Assembly (NCBI RefSeq): GCF_020742345.1
Contig: NZ_DYXC01000061.1
Location: 1 to 64,000 of the forward strand
Length of the DNA: 64,000 bases
Origin: Enteractinococcus helveticum
GTDB taxonomy: Bacteria > Actinomycetota > Actinomycetes > Actinomycetales > Micrococcaceae
Reading direction: 5' to 3'
The notes under the pieces are model-generated. The model was not told the DNA's origin. It ran no database searches and saw nothing but the letters and a program-made list of their open reading frames with translations. The position numbers and the translations under genes were made by a program. Numbering within the stretch: position 1 is the stretch's first letter; every line of letters begins with the position of its first letter. Shown piece by piece: positions 24,871 to 34,382 of the stretch.

Positions 24871-27357
24871 CTATCGTTCTGCAGCAACCAATGCGTGACT
24901 GTGCTGAAAGGTCACCGCAAAAGTGCCGTCGAGATCCGTTCTGTGAAGTTGGATTCGTGGACCCAACGCCTCTAATATTTCCGGGTGCGGATGACCGTAG
25001 GTGTTATTCTCTCCCACCCCAATCAGGGCCATCCGGGGGCTAGTATGTTCAATCAGCTCAGTTCCTCCATTTTTTGCTCCATGGTGTGACAATTTGAGAA
25101 TATCGACATCTGCCGGGATGCGTTGTTCGCCCAAGAGCTTTGCTGCAAGGTCTTCTTCAGCGTCTCCAGTAAACAGTGCGGTCACAGTTCCTCCGTGTCG
25201 GTAGATTTCCAGAAACAGCATAATCGAGGCGTTGTTTTCATTTTGAGCAGTCCTGTCCGCGCTCAGAATCGACCAGCGTACTTGTACCGCATGGTCTGGA
25301 TCATGTTGTGCGTGATCAATCACGCCAACCACCGGCTGGTCGGCCTGTCGAGCTGTGTCGGGCAGGTCCGTTGATGTTGGCGAATAGGTATCATCAGAAC
25401 CGGTAGAAAATATTATGTCTTGTGGTGTGGCAACATTTAATACGCCTTGTATGCCTCCCACATGATCTGCATGAAGGTGTGTCACGACGACGAGATCAAG
25501 ATGCTCTACTGCTGCTGCTTCCAGGCACTGTCGGGCACGATCTGGATCCGGTCCGCTATCAATCACCATGGCCGAGTCGGATCCAGTGCGGATCAGGAAC
25601 ATATCACCCTGGCCGACATCACAGCCGACAATATCCCAATCAGCATCCACTGTCGTTGGTCGTATAGGCCAGAACGCCACGAGGTGGGCAACAAGTGCCA
25701 CGACCACCAAACTCAACTGAATAATGTTGGCCATGGTGAGCCGCTGTACTGCAGCGGTGAGGACGCCAAACCATCCTGCTTGGGGCGAATCAATTTTGAC
25801 TGCTGGTTTTGAATGTCGTTGGCGGCGTAGAAGTTTTAGCAGGACAATACAGCTGGCGGTCCAATGCAATACAATCAATACGGTTCCTGCCAAGCCTTCA
25901 GGCCAGGGAAGCATTGCTCCAGGCAAGTTGGTAACACTGGTGGCGATCCAGCCGATGGCTGCCGTAGGCAGTGACACAGCGTGCAGCAGGAGTTGCGCTA
26001 TGCCAGGTGCCACGATGCCTAATCCGGCTGCCACCGTGCCGGGAATGGTGATCATAGGTAACAGTGGCGTGGCCAAGAGGTTGGCGAGCAAAGAATATGG
26101 ACTGACATAATCGATGAACGTCAGCAGCAGTGGTTGACAGGCCAATTGTGCGGTAGCAGAGATTGCAAAAGACGAACTGAGCATCGTTGCCCAGAAATTC
26201 GGAAGGACTTTCTCCAGCATCGGGCGGCACCAGGCTTCAAGTGGCTGAGCGCCCAGCACAATTCCTGCTGTGGCCGCAACAGATAATTGAAAGCCGACCT
26301 CGTGTATCAGTTCCGGCGACATGGTAAGTATAACGATGGTTGATAATGCCAAGATCGGCAGTACTTGAGAGCCGCGACCATAAAATAGAGCCCACGCGCC
26401 GATAGCGCCCATGGTTGCAGCGCGAATTATGGACGGCTGCATTCCTACAATTTGAACAAACAATACCAAGGTGGCCAGGAATGCTGCGATCACAACAGAA
26501 CGTGGCAAACGAAGGCTGCGAAATAATATGGTTGCTGCCGATGCAATCAGTGACGTGTGAGCACCTGAAACCGCCGATAGATGACTCAGACCCGATACTT
26601 TCATCGCGTGGTCAATTTCTTCTGACTGTTGAGACCGGTCTCCGAGAATGAGCCCGGGTAACAGTTCTGGAGCAAAGCTGATGGTCTGATTGGCCTGGGT
26701 TCGCAGCGTTTCTCGAAGTGAATCGCGACCAGTTATTGTTGGTTCACTCGCCCCGTTAGCGCAGCTACCAGGGTGTGTTGCTGCAGTGGCTTGAACAAAT
26801 ACTGATGTTTCATTGTCAGTAACGCGACCGATGAAACACGCTTGATCTTCGGCTGCCAGATCATTCCAACTTTGGTCCCCGGAAATTACGATCTTAGCGG
26901 GGTGGGGTGTGAGGATAAGATCTTTGCCATAGGCCTCAACATCAGCCGTGACAAACCAACTGGTGCCAAAAGGTCCATCGCGTTTCACTGGGTCAGTCGC
27001 TAAGCGCACGGACATCCGTGCGGTGCCCTGGGTGTCAACAAAGTCCAACCAGCCAGAGGTTTGGGCCGTTGTTTGTTGATACTGCACCATCACTGCTGCA
27101 GGAGTCGCAGTCCAGCACGCAATCGACAAGAGAAGTACACCCTGGACGATACGTTTGCCACGTGACTTTCGGAAACACGCAACGACCGACAACGTCAGCA
27201 CACCGAGGAAACCAAGAATCCACGGAACTCGTTGTACCCATGCAATAGATAATTCAGGCCCTATCAAACATACTAGAACCGTAAGGACTGCAGCAGGGAT
27301 TAGCCGTATATCAATGGGGGCAGCAATATCGTCTGGCTTAATGTGGTCTTGTTGCAT
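24871..27357 (-). CDS. comEC: ComEC/Rec2 DNA-uptake channel with metallo-beta-lactamase domain
   Basis: Polytopic membrane protein (828 aa) that forms the channel for single-stranded DNA uptake in competent cells. An N-terminal membrane anchor and OB-like DUF4131 part is followed by the Competence domain with about eight to ten helices (roughly 215-510; LSAVSGAHTSLI marks its start), and a C-terminal metallo-beta-lactamase-like nuclease domain with THLHADHVGG and LSHHGAKNGG. ATG at 27357 overlaps the comEA stop as TAATG; GTG at 27363 is an alternative. Whether this organism is naturally competent cannot be told; a type IV pilus system would be required elsewhere. Confidence 0.94.
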   Translation of the reverse strand: MQQDHIKPDDIAAPIDIRLIPAAVLTVLVCLIGPELSIAWVQRVPWILGFLGVLTLSVVACFRKSRGKRIVQGVLLLSIACWTATPAAVMVQYQQTTAQTSGWLDFVDTQGTARMSVRLATDPVKRDGPFGTSWFVTADVEAYGKDLILTPHPAKIVISGDQSWNDLAAEDQACFIGRVTDNETSVFVQATAATHPGSCANGASEPTITGRDSLRETLRTQANQTISFAPELLPGLILGDRSQQSEEIDHAMKVSGLSHLSAVSGAHTSLIASAATILFRSLRLPRSVVIAAFLATLVLFVQIVGMQPSIIRAATMGAIGAWALFYGRGSQVLPILALSTIVILTMSPELIHEVGFQLSVAATAGIVLGAQPLEAWCRPMLEKVLPNFWATMLSSSFAISATAQLACQPLLLTFIDYVSPYSLLANLLATPLLPMITIPGTVAAGLGIVAPGIAQLLLHAVSLPTAAIGWIATSVTNLPGAMLPWPEGLAGTVLIVLHWTASCIVLLKLLRRQRHSKPAVKIDSPQAGWFGVLTAAVQRLTMANIIQLSLVVVALVAHLVAFWPIRPTTVDADWDIVGCDVGQGDMFLIRTGSDSAMVIDSGPDPDRARQCLEAAAVEHLDLVVVTHLHADHVGGIQGVLNVATPQDIIFSTGSDDTYSPTSTDLPDTARQADQPVVGVIDHAQHDPDHAVQVRWSILSADRTAQNENNASIMLFLEIYRHGGTVTALFTGDAEEDLAAKLLGEQRIPADVDILKLSHHGAKNGGTELIEHTSPRMALIGVGENNTYGHPHPEILEALGPRIQLHRTDLDGTFAVTFQHSHALVAAER

Positions 27358-28037
27358 TACCACGTCACAAGCCCGTCGAGTCGTTCTAAGGTGGCAGGGC
27401 CAATCCCTGAAACGGCTTCGAGGTCGGATAATTGTGCGAAAGCTCCGTGCTGTTCTCGATGGGCGATGATCTTTTCGGCAGTGGCGGGACCAACACCCGG
27501 TAAGGTTTCTAACTCAGTAGAATCGGCGGTGTTGAGGTTGACTGTGGGATTGCTGCCGGCAAGGCCCGTCCCGCCAGAGGGCAGTGAATTTGGTGGTGCT
27601 TCTGCTGTGGTTTGACGATCGGGGACCAAAATATATTCGCCGTCGTTGACGATCGCGGCGAGATTTAATGCATCCATGTGTGCTTCGTCGGTTGGTCCAC
27701 CAGCGTTGTCAATGGCATCAATGACTCTGGCCGTGGGCTCAAGTTCAACTATGCCAGGCTGTTGCACCTCGCCTGCAACATGCACGATAAGTAGGTCGCG
27801 TTGTGTCTCCTCGGGAACTGATGCATCATCCACGGGTGGGTCAAATGGTTCCGGTTCGGTGTTATTGACGGTCAGAGCGGAGTCTGGTGTGGCCTCATGG
27901 TCAGTCGTGAGCCACCGAAATCCCAGGATCGTCAGGATAATAATGATTACCATGAGCACAGCCGATAGCGCGATCTTGGTGCGCCAGATCGGTGCTTGTT
28001 GCGATTGCCCGAGGGGTTCGGCTAGATGTTTTGCCAT
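27357..28037 (-). CDS. comEA: ComEA-family DNA-binding protein (SLBB + helix-hairpin-helix)
   Basis: 226-aa DNA-receptor protein of the uptake machinery. One membrane helix at about 22-44, a polar, acidic linker, an SLBB domain (VHVAGEVQQPGIVEL, about 84-145) and a C-terminal double helix-hairpin-helix module (VNLNTADSTELETLPGVGPATAEKII, about 167-226). Coupled to comEC by a TAATG overlap. Domain order is that of Gram-positive ComEA. Confidence 0.94.
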   Translation of the reverse strand: MAKHLAEPLGQSQQAPIWRTKIALSAVLMVIIIILTILGFRWLTTDHEATPDSALTVNNTEPEPFDPPVDDASVPEETQRDLLIVHVAGEVQQPGIVELEPTARVIDAIDNAGGPTDEAHMDALNLAAIVNDGEYILVPDRQTTAEAPPNSLPSGGTGLAGSNPTVNLNTADSTELETLPGVGPATAEKIIAHREQHGAFAQLSDLEAVSGIGPATLERLDGLVTW

Positions 28038-28134
28038 ACCATCTAGCGTGCAATCTCTGATGTCTACTGCTGGCGGCTAACCCAAGCAATGTGGATAGTA
28101 GGGGCCTGATGATGCTAGCTGGGGATAACTTAAC

Positions 28135-29100
28135 CTAGGCCGTGCCGTAACTGGCATAATCGAGGTCTGGGCTTATGGAGATTCCCAGTGCGCCCAAGCC
28201 TAAGTGGGCTGCCAGGACGGCGGGTAAACGCACGACAGGCACTGGCATCGAAGAGTGCTCTTGGAGTTCGCCTGCGATTTGGTGGGCCATGTCGTAATCG
28301 CCGTAGGACTGGACGCTGAGTCGAACTGGCGGTGGTACCGAAGTGGCAATATCGGTGATGATCGACAGTGCTTTGGCCTCACTACGCGGCCGGTCAAGCA
28401 GTTCGATAGCACCGTCGTTGAGTTGCATGACAGGACGTACCTGTAGCAGCTGTCCCAGGATACCGGCCAAGGCTGAAATACGACCACCCTTGCGCAGCGT
28501 TTCCAGGTTTGGGACGGTAAAGATCGTCTGCCCGACCTGGGTCTGTCGCGTGGCGACGCTGGCAAGATATTGCGGTGAAAGGCCTAATCGAGTGCGGATC
28601 AGCACGTCAAGTACGGCATTTCCTAACGACAGCCCAGCACTATGCGAATCCAGGACCGTCACAGGTATCGACGACGTCTGGGCAGCCACTCGTGCAGCGT
28701 CCGTAGTGCCAGACAATTTTGACGACAGGTGGATCGACAGAATATGGCCGTAGCCTTGTTCGGCGATGTATTTATACAGGGCTGAAAATTGTCCCGGCGA
28801 CGGGCGCGAAGTACGCAGTGCGGTGCCGGATGCCAAGGCGATGGACAGATCGTGATGAAGAGTGTCGTCCTCCTCATTATAAATCTGATCACCGATCATC
28901 ACCGGAATAGGGATGATAAAGAGATCTGAACCATTAGGTAGTTTGTAGACTGCATCGGGTAAGGCTGCTGAGGTGTCGGTGACAATGGCTACCCGGTCGC
29001 GTCGCTGCGGTTTGATGTAGCGTGCCCAACCGACCGCTTCGCTGCGTACTTCACGCGAGCGAACGGTCAGTCGGGCGATCCACGGGGCAATTTCGGTCAT
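28135..29100 (-). CDS. DegV family fatty-acid-binding protein
   Basis: 321-aa DegV-domain protein. Family members bind a fatty acid between two domains; those working with FakA deliver fatty acids for phosphorylation. The start of the domain is VAIVTDTSAALPD (about 38-50), with the GTALRTSRPSPGQF motif and SSKLSGTTDAAR in the middle and GPRLPAVLAAHLGLGALGI-type C-terminal glycine-rich end. It carries an extra ~35-residue basic N-terminus (RSREVRSEAVGWARYIKPQRRDR). No fakA is in this window. It follows leuS by 7 nt and probably shares its transcript. Confidence 0.88.
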   Translation of the reverse strand: MTEIAPWIARLTVRSREVRSEAVGWARYIKPQRRDRVAIVTDTSAALPDAVYKLPNGSDLFIIPIPVMIGDQIYNEEDDTLHHDLSIALASGTALRTSRPSPGQFSALYKYIAEQGYGHILSIHLSSKLSGTTDAARVAAQTSSIPVTVLDSHSAGLSLGNAVLDVLIRTRLGLSPQYLASVATRQTQVGQTIFTVPNLETLRKGGRISALAGILGQLLQVRPVMQLNDGAIELLDRPRSEAKALSIITDIATSVPPPVRLSVQSYGDYDMAHQIAGELQEHSSMPVPVVRLPAVLAAHLGLGALGISISPDLDYASYGTA

Positions 29101-29107
29101 AGTGGGG

Positions 29108-31600
29108 TTAACCCACCACGAAGTTCACGAGCTTGCCTTTGACCACAATGACTTTGCGAATCTGTTTATCGCCGATGGCGCGCTGCACGTTTTGTGATTC
29201 GCGAGCCATGGTTTCCAGTTCCTGTTCGGAAATATCGGCGGGGGCTTCGAAGCGGTCGCGCAGTTTGCCTTGGACTTGGGCGATCACGGTGATTTTGTCT
29301 TCGACCAGCAGGGATTCATCAACGTTGAGCCAAGTCGACCGGGCGACAGATGGTTCATGGCCTAGCATCGCCCACATGTCTTCGGCGGTGTATGGAGCCA
29401 CCAGTGACAATAATTGGGCAACCACTTCGGCTGCCTCACGTACTGCCGGATCGGCGGCTCCGGCGCCGTTGTCGATTTCCTTACGGGTGGCGTTGACTAA
29501 TTCCATGGTGCGGGCAATGACCACGTTGAACTTCTGATCGTCCAAGAGACTCTGCACTTCGTAGACGATCTTATGGGTGGTCTGGCGCAATGCTAGCGCC
29601 CCGGTGGATGGGTCAGTGCCGGGTGCTGAGTCAGCGTACTGGACGTCTTGTGCCAGCCGCCAAGCACGGGCCAGGAATTTCAGGGAGGCGCCGGGGGCGA
29701 CGTCGGCCCAGTCAATGTCGTCTTCTGGCGGTGAGGCGAATACCATGGTCAGTCGGATGGCGTCGACCCCGAATTCATCGAGTTGTACGCCTAAATCCAC
29801 CCCGTTGCCGAGTGATTTAGACATCGCTTTGCCGCCGTTGAGCACTTGACCCTGGTTGAGCAGTCGTGCAAATGGTTCTGTGAAATTGACCAGTCCCATG
29901 TCGTAGAGGGCTTTGGTGAAGAAGCGTGAGTATAGCAGGTGCAGGATCGCGTGTTCGACACCGCCAACGTATTGGTCCACAGGCGCCCAACGATCTAGGC
30001 GATCGCGGTCCCAGACTTGTTGGCTGTTTTTGGAGTCGGTAAAGCGCATGTAGTACCAGGATGAATCCACGAAGGTGTCCATGGTGTCGGTGTCACGGGT
30101 GGCGGCACCGCCACAAGTCGGGCATTCAACGTTGACCCAGTCTTCGGCAGCTTCTAGTGGCGATTTGCCCTTGGGGGCCAGCTGTTGGCCGTGAAGATCA
30201 GTGGGCAGCTGGACTGGCAGTTGATCGGCAGGCACGGGAACCAAGCCGCAGCCATCACAGTGGATGATTGGGATGGGGGTTCCCCAGAAACGCTGGCGAG
30301 ACAGCAGCCAGTCACGCAGGCGGTAATTGACGGAGGCTTCGCCGGTGCCTTTAGCGGCCAGCAGTTCAATAGCTTTGTCGATCGCGGCTTGACCGGACAG
30401 GCCGTCCAGTTGGCCAGAGTTGATGTTGGTGCCGGACTCGGTGGTGGCAACCCCGGTATCTTCGGGATTGTCTTCACCGGTATCAACCACCGTGCGTACC
30501 GGTAGGTTCATGGCACGGGCAAAGTCCATGTCGCGCTGGTCGTGGGCAGGAACCGCCATGATCGCACCGGTACCGTAGTCGGCCAGTACATAATCGGATG
30601 CCCAGACGGGGACGCGTTCACCGGAGAGCGGGTTGATGCCGTAGCGACCCAAAAAGACGCCAGTCTTGGGTCGATCAGCCGACTGGCGGTCGATATCGGA
30701 AACGTGTTTAAGTTCTTCGCGATAGCTAGCCAGTGCGTCGGCATGGTCTTCGGTGACCAGTTCTTCGGCCAGATCAGCATCCGCGGCGATCACCATAAAG
30801 GTTGCACCGTACAGCGTGTCCGGACGGGTCGTGTACACCTCAATTTCGGGGCCGTCTTCGATCGCAAAGGTTACGGTCGCTCCGGTGGATTTGCCGATCC
30901 AATTGCGCTGCATATTCAGTACCCGTTCGGGCCACTGACCTTCCAGTGCGTCCATGTCTTGGAGCAGACGTTCAGCATAGTCAGTGATCTTGAAATACCA
31001 CTGTTCCAGGGCCTTCTTGGTCACTTCGGTGCCACAGCGTTCACACGCGCCGTCAACAACCTGTTCGTTTGCCAGTACGGTTTGGTCTTTGGGGCACCAG
31101 TTAACCTGAGATTTCTTGCGGTAGGTAAGGCCGCGTTCATAAAACTTCAGAAACAGCCACTGAGTCCACTTGTAATATTCGGGATCAGAGGTGTGCAGGA
31201 TGGTGTCCCAGTCGACCGAGATCGCATAGCGCTCAAACGAGGAGCGTTGCGTGGCAATGTTGTTATAGGTCCATTCGGCTGGGTGGGCATCGCGGGCAAT
31301 TGCGGCGTTTTCGGCGGGCAGACCAAAGGAATCCCAGCCAATGGGGTGCAGTACATCGTAGCCGCGCAGCATCCAGTAGCGGGAGACGACGTCGCCCATG
31401 GCAAATGCCTCAGCGTGGCCCATGTGTAGGTCACCAGACGGGTAGGGGAACATATCCAGCACGTAGCGGCGGGGGCGTGTGCCGTCGTCGGCGGCTTTGA
31501 AAATCTTATTCTTTTCCCAAAAGCCGGCCCAGCGCTTCTCGATGGCTGCAAACGAATATTCTTCACGCTCGGTTGCGGCTTGCTTCGATGTGTTCGTCAC
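29108..31600 (-). CDS. leuS: Leucyl-tRNA synthetase
   Basis: Class I synthetase (830 aa) charging tRNA-Leu. The HIGH-type motif is DLHMGHAEA (about residue 58), the CP1 editing domain has TTRPDTLYGATF, the zinc-type insert CDGCG and CPTC, and KMSKS is present as AMSKSLGN near 590; an anticodon-binding domain and the small C-terminal domain follow. GTG at 31600 has AGGAC at about 5 nt and is preferred over an in-frame TTG at 31624. It lies downstream of glpK and upstream of degV, comEA and comEC. No T-box is visible in the 53-nt gap. Confidence 0.97.
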   Translation of the reverse strand: MTNTSKQAATEREEYSFAAIEKRWAGFWEKNKIFKAADDGTRPRRYVLDMFPYPSGDLHMGHAEAFAMGDVVSRYWMLRGYDVLHPIGWDSFGLPAENAAIARDAHPAEWTYNNIATQRSSFERYAISVDWDTILHTSDPEYYKWTQWLFLKFYERGLTYRKKSQVNWCPKDQTVLANEQVVDGACERCGTEVTKKALEQWYFKITDYAERLLQDMDALEGQWPERVLNMQRNWIGKSTGATVTFAIEDGPEIEVYTTRPDTLYGATFMVIAADADLAEELVTEDHADALASYREELKHVSDIDRQSADRPKTGVFLGRYGINPLSGERVPVWASDYVLADYGTGAIMAVPAHDQRDMDFARAMNLPVRTVVDTGEDNPEDTGVATTESGTNINSGQLDGLSGQAAIDKAIELLAAKGTGEASVNYRLRDWLLSRQRFWGTPIPIIHCDGCGLVPVPADQLPVQLPTDLHGQQLAPKGKSPLEAAEDWVNVECPTCGGAATRDTDTMDTFVDSSWYYMRFTDSKNSQQVWDRDRLDRWAPVDQYVGGVEHAILHLLYSRFFTKALYDMGLVNFTEPFARLLNQGQVLNGGKAMSKSLGNGVDLGVQLDEFGVDAIRLTMVFASPPEDDIDWADVAPGASLKFLARAWRLAQDVQYADSAPGTDPSTGALALRQTTHKIVYEVQSLLDDQKFNVVIARTMELVNATRKEIDNGAGAADPAVREAAEVVAQLLSLVAPYTAEDMWAMLGHEPSVARSTWLNVDESLLVEDKITVIAQVQGKLRDRFEAPADISEQELETMARESQNVQRAIGDKQIRKVIVVKGKLVNFVVG

Positions 31601-31653
31601 GATGTCCTGTCTACACTCGGTCAAAAGGTCAAATCTAATCTAAGACTAGTATT

Positions 31654-33186
31654 CTAACCCGGTTGGTCAACTGGCCACCCAATCGCATGGTCAATTGCAG
31701 CGTGCCAGCCGGAGATCAATCGGGCGCGTTGCTCCGGATCAATATGTGGGCTCCAGTGGCCACCGGACTGCCACAGGGCGCGAAGCTGCTTGGTTGAGGA
31801 CCATATGCCGACACCCAAACCGGCCGCATAAGCGGCACCGCGGGCGGTGGTTTCCACATCGGCGTTGCGGTGGATGTCAACGTCGAGGATGTCGGCTTGG
31901 AATTGCATCAGCTGATCGTTGATACTCATCCCGCCGTCAACATTCAGACGGCGCAGTGTTTCTCCAGTGTCGGCTTCAACGGCCGCCACCACGTCGAGGG
32001 TTTGATATGCGGTGGCTTCTAGTGTGGCACGGGCGATGTGACCGGCGGTGGCATAGCTGGTCAGCCCAATGATTGTTCCGGAGGCATCTGGGCGCCACCA
32101 CGGGGCAAATAGGCCCGAGAACGCCGGCACGAAGTACACTCCCCCGTTGTCTTCGACGCTATTAGCCAGGGTTTCAATATCTGCCGAGTGCTGGATAATG
32201 CCCAGCTGGTCACGCAGCCACTGGACCACCGAACCGGCCTGAGCCACTGAACCTTCCAGCGCGTAGACGGGGTCTTGGCCCGGTAGTTGATAGGCAACCG
32301 TGGTCAGTAATCCCGACGACGATAACACCGGTTCGTGGCCGGTGTTATACAACAGAAAACACCCGGTGCCGTACGTATTCTTGGCTTCACCGGCTGAGAA
32401 GATCGTTTGGCCAAAGCTTGCGGCTTGTTGGTCGCCCAGGACCCCGGTGATGGGCACCCCTGCAACGGCGAGCCCTGCGGTCACGGTGCCATAATCGTGG
32501 ACCGAGGGGTAGATCTGGGGCAGGGCAGATTCCAGTATCTGTGGGTCGATGCCAAATACGTGACCAAGCTGGTAGTCCCAGGTGGCGGTGTGGATATTCA
32601 TCAGCGAGGTGCGTGAGGCGTTGGTAATGTCAGTGGCATGCACCCTCCCGCCGGTCAGGTTCCACAGGATCCAGGAATCGATCGTGCCAAAGCGCAGGTT
32701 TCCGGCTTGGGCTAATCGGGCAGCGTCGTCGTTATTTGCTAATAACCAGGCGATTTTGGGCGCTGAGAAATAGGCTGACAGGTTCAGCCCGGTGGTTTGC
32801 TGCATCGCGGCGTTGTGGCCGTTTGCGATCAGGTGTTCGATGATGGCGTCGGTGCGAGCATCCTGCCACACGATCGCCCGGTGCACGGGCATCGAAGTGG
32901 TCGCGTCCCAGGCGACAATGGTTTCGCGCTGGTTCGTAATGCCTATTGCAGCGATATCGGCAGCGGTCAGGTTGGCACGGGCTAATGCAAGCGCAGACAG
33001 CTCGCGGATATTGGCCCAGATCTCGGTGGCGTCGTGTTCCACCCACCCGGGATGTGGGAAATACTGTTGGTGTTCGCGGGCAACAATGGTCACGGTGTTG
33101 CCCTGGGCATCATATAGGGCCACCCGGGTGGAGGTGGTGCCCAGGTCAAGTGCCATGATGATCGTGGATGTTGATGCTGCAACCAT
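31654..33186 (-). CDS. glpK: Glycerol kinase
   Basis: FGGY-family kinase (510 aa) phosphorylating glycerol to glycerol-3-phosphate. ATP-binding MALDLGTTSTRVALYD near the N-terminus, the substrate-binding GITNQRET and VWQDART, GVLGDQQAA, the second-domain YGTGCFLLYNTG, FSGLFAPWW and NVDGGMSINDQLMQFQADI are all recognisable glycerol-kinase signatures. ATG at 33186 (MVAAST...) or ATG ten codons on; neither has a clear ribosome binding site. No glpF or glpD neighbour is present, so its pairing with leuS is likely only positional. Confidence 0.93.
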   Translation of the reverse strand: MVAASTSTIIMALDLGTTSTRVALYDAQGNTVTIVAREHQQYFPHPGWVEHDATEIWANIRELSALALARANLTAADIAAIGITNQRETIVAWDATTSMPVHRAIVWQDARTDAIIEHLIANGHNAAMQQTTGLNLSAYFSAPKIAWLLANNDDAARLAQAGNLRFGTIDSWILWNLTGGRVHATDITNASRTSLMNIHTATWDYQLGHVFGIDPQILESALPQIYPSVHDYGTVTAGLAVAGVPITGVLGDQQAASFGQTIFSAGEAKNTYGTGCFLLYNTGHEPVLSSSGLLTTVAYQLPGQDPVYALEGSVAQAGSVVQWLRDQLGIIQHSADIETLANSVEDNGGVYFVPAFSGLFAPWWRPDASGTIIGLTSYATAGHIARATLEATAYQTLDVVAAVEADTGETLRRLNVDGGMSINDQLMQFQADILDVDIHRNADVETTARGAAYAAGLGVGIWSSTKQLRALWQSGGHWSPHIDPEQRARLISGWHAAIDHAIGWPVDQPG

Positions 33187-33265
33187 AAGCGTTACTTAAC
33201 CACATTGCTGGGCTCGAGGTCACTCCGGGAGCGATACCATGTGCAGACTCTATAGACTGGTCGCT

Positions 33266-34222
33266 ATGAGTTATGGGATTGCCGCCCGGTTGCGACCGCG
33301 GTTTTTAGTTCGTGACCGTGCCGTATTAACGGGACACGCCCAGCGGGATCCTCAGCGCTTCGGGGTGACGGTCACCGACCCGGTTTCAGGGGTGCCCTTT
33401 GAGGTGGCCGTGTTCAAATACCCCGGGCCGCCTGGTGCCCCGCAACTGTTGGCCGTCCATGGGTTCCGCGGTGATCACCACGGGCTGGAGCTGATTGTCG
33501 ATGGGTTGACCCCGTATGAGATCTGGGTTCCGGATCTGCCGGGGTTTGGGGTGTCAGGCCCGATGCCTGATGCCCCGCACAGCGTTGAACACTATGGGCA
33601 CATCGTCAACCAGATCGCACAGTTTATGGTCTCGCCTATTCTGGTGGGCCATTCTTTTGGGTCAGTCATAGCCGCCGCCGCGGTGGCTGCCAACGTAGTG
33701 GACTACCCACACCTGGTGTGTTTGAATCCGATTGCCAAACCAGCCCTGGATGCTGGAACACTGGTGGATCGTGCAGCAACCCTGGTGACCGATGGGTTTT
33801 ATCGGCTCTGTGCTGCCCTGCCGTCAGGGGTGGGGCGTCGTCTACTGGGCAATAAACTCATTGTGTGGGCCACCGGCGCGTTCATGACTAAAACCGATGA
33901 TCCTCGCGTATTGGCTTATACCCATGATCAGCACCAGGCATACTTCTCCGGTTTTGACTCCCCGATAACATTATTGGAGGCCTACCAGGCCTCTATCACG
34001 CACACGGTGACTGATTTCGCTGATCGTTTGTGTGTGCCTGTGACCATGATTGGTGGCGCCGACGACGAGCTGTCATCCCCACAGGATCTATCAGCCCTGG
34101 CCGAGGTGTTGGCTACCGACGACGTCGAAACGTACGTGCTACAGCACACCGGGCACCTGATGCATTACGAACGGTCGGGTGCCGTAGCAGTGTTGATGGT
34201 ATCTCGCCTGACGGATGCTTAG
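33266..34222 (+). CDS. Alpha/beta hydrolase
   Basis: 318-aa soluble alpha/beta-hydrolase-fold protein of unknown substrate. Oxyanion strand LLAVHGFRGDHHG, nucleophile elbow GHSFGS (LVGHSFGSVIAAA), acidic residue in IGGADDELS and catalytic His in LQHTGHLMHYE, in the right order and spacing. ATG at 33266 is seven bases after TAGACT (33253-33258), so the mRNA may be leaderless; the nine codons upstream have no ribosome binding site. Stands alone between glpK (divergent) and a sparse region. Confidence 0.83.
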   Translation: MSYGIAARLRPRFLVRDRAVLTGHAQRDPQRFGVTVTDPVSGVPFEVAVFKYPGPPGAPQLLAVHGFRGDHHGLELIVDGLTPYEIWVPDLPGFGVSGPMPDAPHSVEHYGHIVNQIAQFMVSPILVGHSFGSVIAAAAVAANVVDYPHLVCLNPIAKPALDAGTLVDRAATLVTDGFYRLCAALPSGVGRRLLGNKLIVWATGAFMTKTDDPRVLAYTHDQHQAYFSGFDSPITLLEAYQASITHTVTDFADRLCVPVTMIGGADDELSSPQDLSALAEVLATDDVETYVLQHTGHLMHYERSGAVAVLMVSRLTDA

Positions 34223-34229
34223 TAGCGGC

Positions 34230-34382
34230 TCACCGTTCTGACCATTGTTCGGAACTGTATTTGTCGCGCGGGATCAGCTTGGATGCTTCATCGAGACTTT
34301 CCTGCGCCGTCGGGCGCCGCACGGATACAGCACACCGTGAGCCCAATAATGAACAGACCGCAATCATGATACGGCGTCGCAT
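34230..34382 (-). CDS. Small ORF, 50 codons, hypothetical
   Basis: ATG at 34382 is preceded by the perfect Shine-Dalgarno GGAGGTGA with 4-5 nt spacing, and a TAGGCT -10-like box stands upstream. The product starts MRRRIMIAVCSLLGSRCAVSV, a short basic-hydrophobic segment resembling a weak signal or membrane anchor, followed by a polar tail containing ESLDEASKLIPRDKYSSEQW. No family recognised. Stop codon is 7 nt from the end of the convergent hydrolase gene. The strong ribosome binding site and the non-random tail argue that it is translated; conservation is untested. Confidence 0.5.
   Translation of the reverse strand: MRRRIMIAVCSLLGSRCAVSVRRPTAQESLDEASKLIPRDKYSSEQWSER

Noticed and set aside
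27357..28037. Frameshifted end of comEA
   Set aside because: The TAATG overlap with comEC is a normal coupling arrangement, and both proteins are full length.
30542..31429. 295-codon plus-strand open frame
   Set aside because: Fully antisense to leuS, no ribosome binding site or domain; a codon-bias shadow of a real gene.
31601..31653. T-box or leader peptide before leuS
   Set aside because: Only 53 nt separate glpK and leuS, too short for a T-box, and there is no Leu-codon run.
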